Source: Haematococcus lacustris
Lineage: Eukaryota > Chlorophyta > Chlorophyceae > Chlamydomonadales > Haematococcaceae
NCBI GenBank assembly: GCA_030144725.1
Contig: JASKMD010000017.1
Span: forward strand, 8,260,200 to 8,324,199
Length of the DNA: 64,000 nucleotides
Direction of reading: 5' to 3'
In this document: piece by piece, positions 63,891 to 64,000 of the stretch
How positions within the stretch are numbered: the first letter of the stretch is position 1
Layout: each line of letters begins with the position of its first letter
Program-made: the position numbers and the translations under genes
Notes under the pieces: model-generated
Seen by the model: only the letters and a program-made list of their open reading frames with translations
What the model was told of the DNA's origin: nothing
Databases searched by the model: none

Positions 63891-64000
63891 GCTCAAGTGG
63901 GCATTAGAGCGCGACCGGACTGGTTAAAGGTTAATGTTAAACCGATTGTTAAAGTTGACCGTTTGGTCGCGATACGAGTCCCTTTTTGCTGTCGTTCTGG

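Overview
The window is eukaryotic nuclear DNA, most likely from a flagellated chlamydomonadalean green alga. The signs are many short GT-AG (some GC-AG) introns, GC-rich coding with heavy CTG/CAG runs, a chloroplast PETs-type translation polyprotein, and a ciliary transition-zone gene (MKS1). A Haematococcus-like genome is only a guess from the style of the repeats. There are no operons, CRISPR arrays or bacterial features.

Host genes: (1) PETs, a 20-exon gene on the minus strand (8550-15776) encoding two S1 domains and two EF-Ts modules. (2) An EFR3-like plasma-membrane scaffold gene on plus (17668-21036, partial model). (3) A small ubiquitin-like, two-transmembrane protein on minus (35472-36394). 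(4) A large plus-strand gene (42576-51439) whose exons encode MKS1 with its B9 domain and then, in phase, an immunoglobulin-like domain and a disordered tail. (5) A MutT-type Nudix hydrolase on minus (about 53308-54521). (6) An alanine-rich protein with a signal-like N-terminus (55225-55654, minus). (7) A complete B-type cyclin on plus (60458-62150).

Between these the DNA is mostly transposon-derived. The dominant component is a dense cluster of Fanzor (eukaryotic TnpB / OMEGA-type RuvC nuclease) elements, about fourteen pieces in at least three subfamilies. Two are near full length (23823-27857 and 56698-59605, both minus). One is an internally deleted or chimeric copy (36556-40148, minus), one is a miniature derivative (21753-22610), and many are 3'-end fragments. 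A conserved non-coding block after the stop codon recurs in copy after copy and is the best candidate for the Fanzor guide RNA (fRNA/omegaRNA).

Other mobile DNA: hAT-like transposases (29699-32533 minus; 4796-6525 plus; 3370-3840 minus); a 2588-bp transposon with perfect 27-bp terminal inverted repeats (411-2998) nested in a hAT-like 3' end; two 5'-truncated LINE copies, one with a 68-bp target duplication and an empty paralogous site; and a 480-bp hAT MITE with a perfect 8-bp target duplication (63403-63882).

A striking theme is that large pentanucleotide arrays sit inside spliceosomal introns and begin at the splice donor: (GGGCT)n in both large hAT-like genes, (TGACC)n in Fanzor introns, and (CAGGT/CAGGC)n in the Nudix gene. 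In one Fanzor the array is essentially the whole intron. In two elements, coding sequence has been lost with an array as the breakpoint.

All exon models were drawn by eye from splice motifs and reading phase. Family calls rest on recognised motifs, not on database searches.
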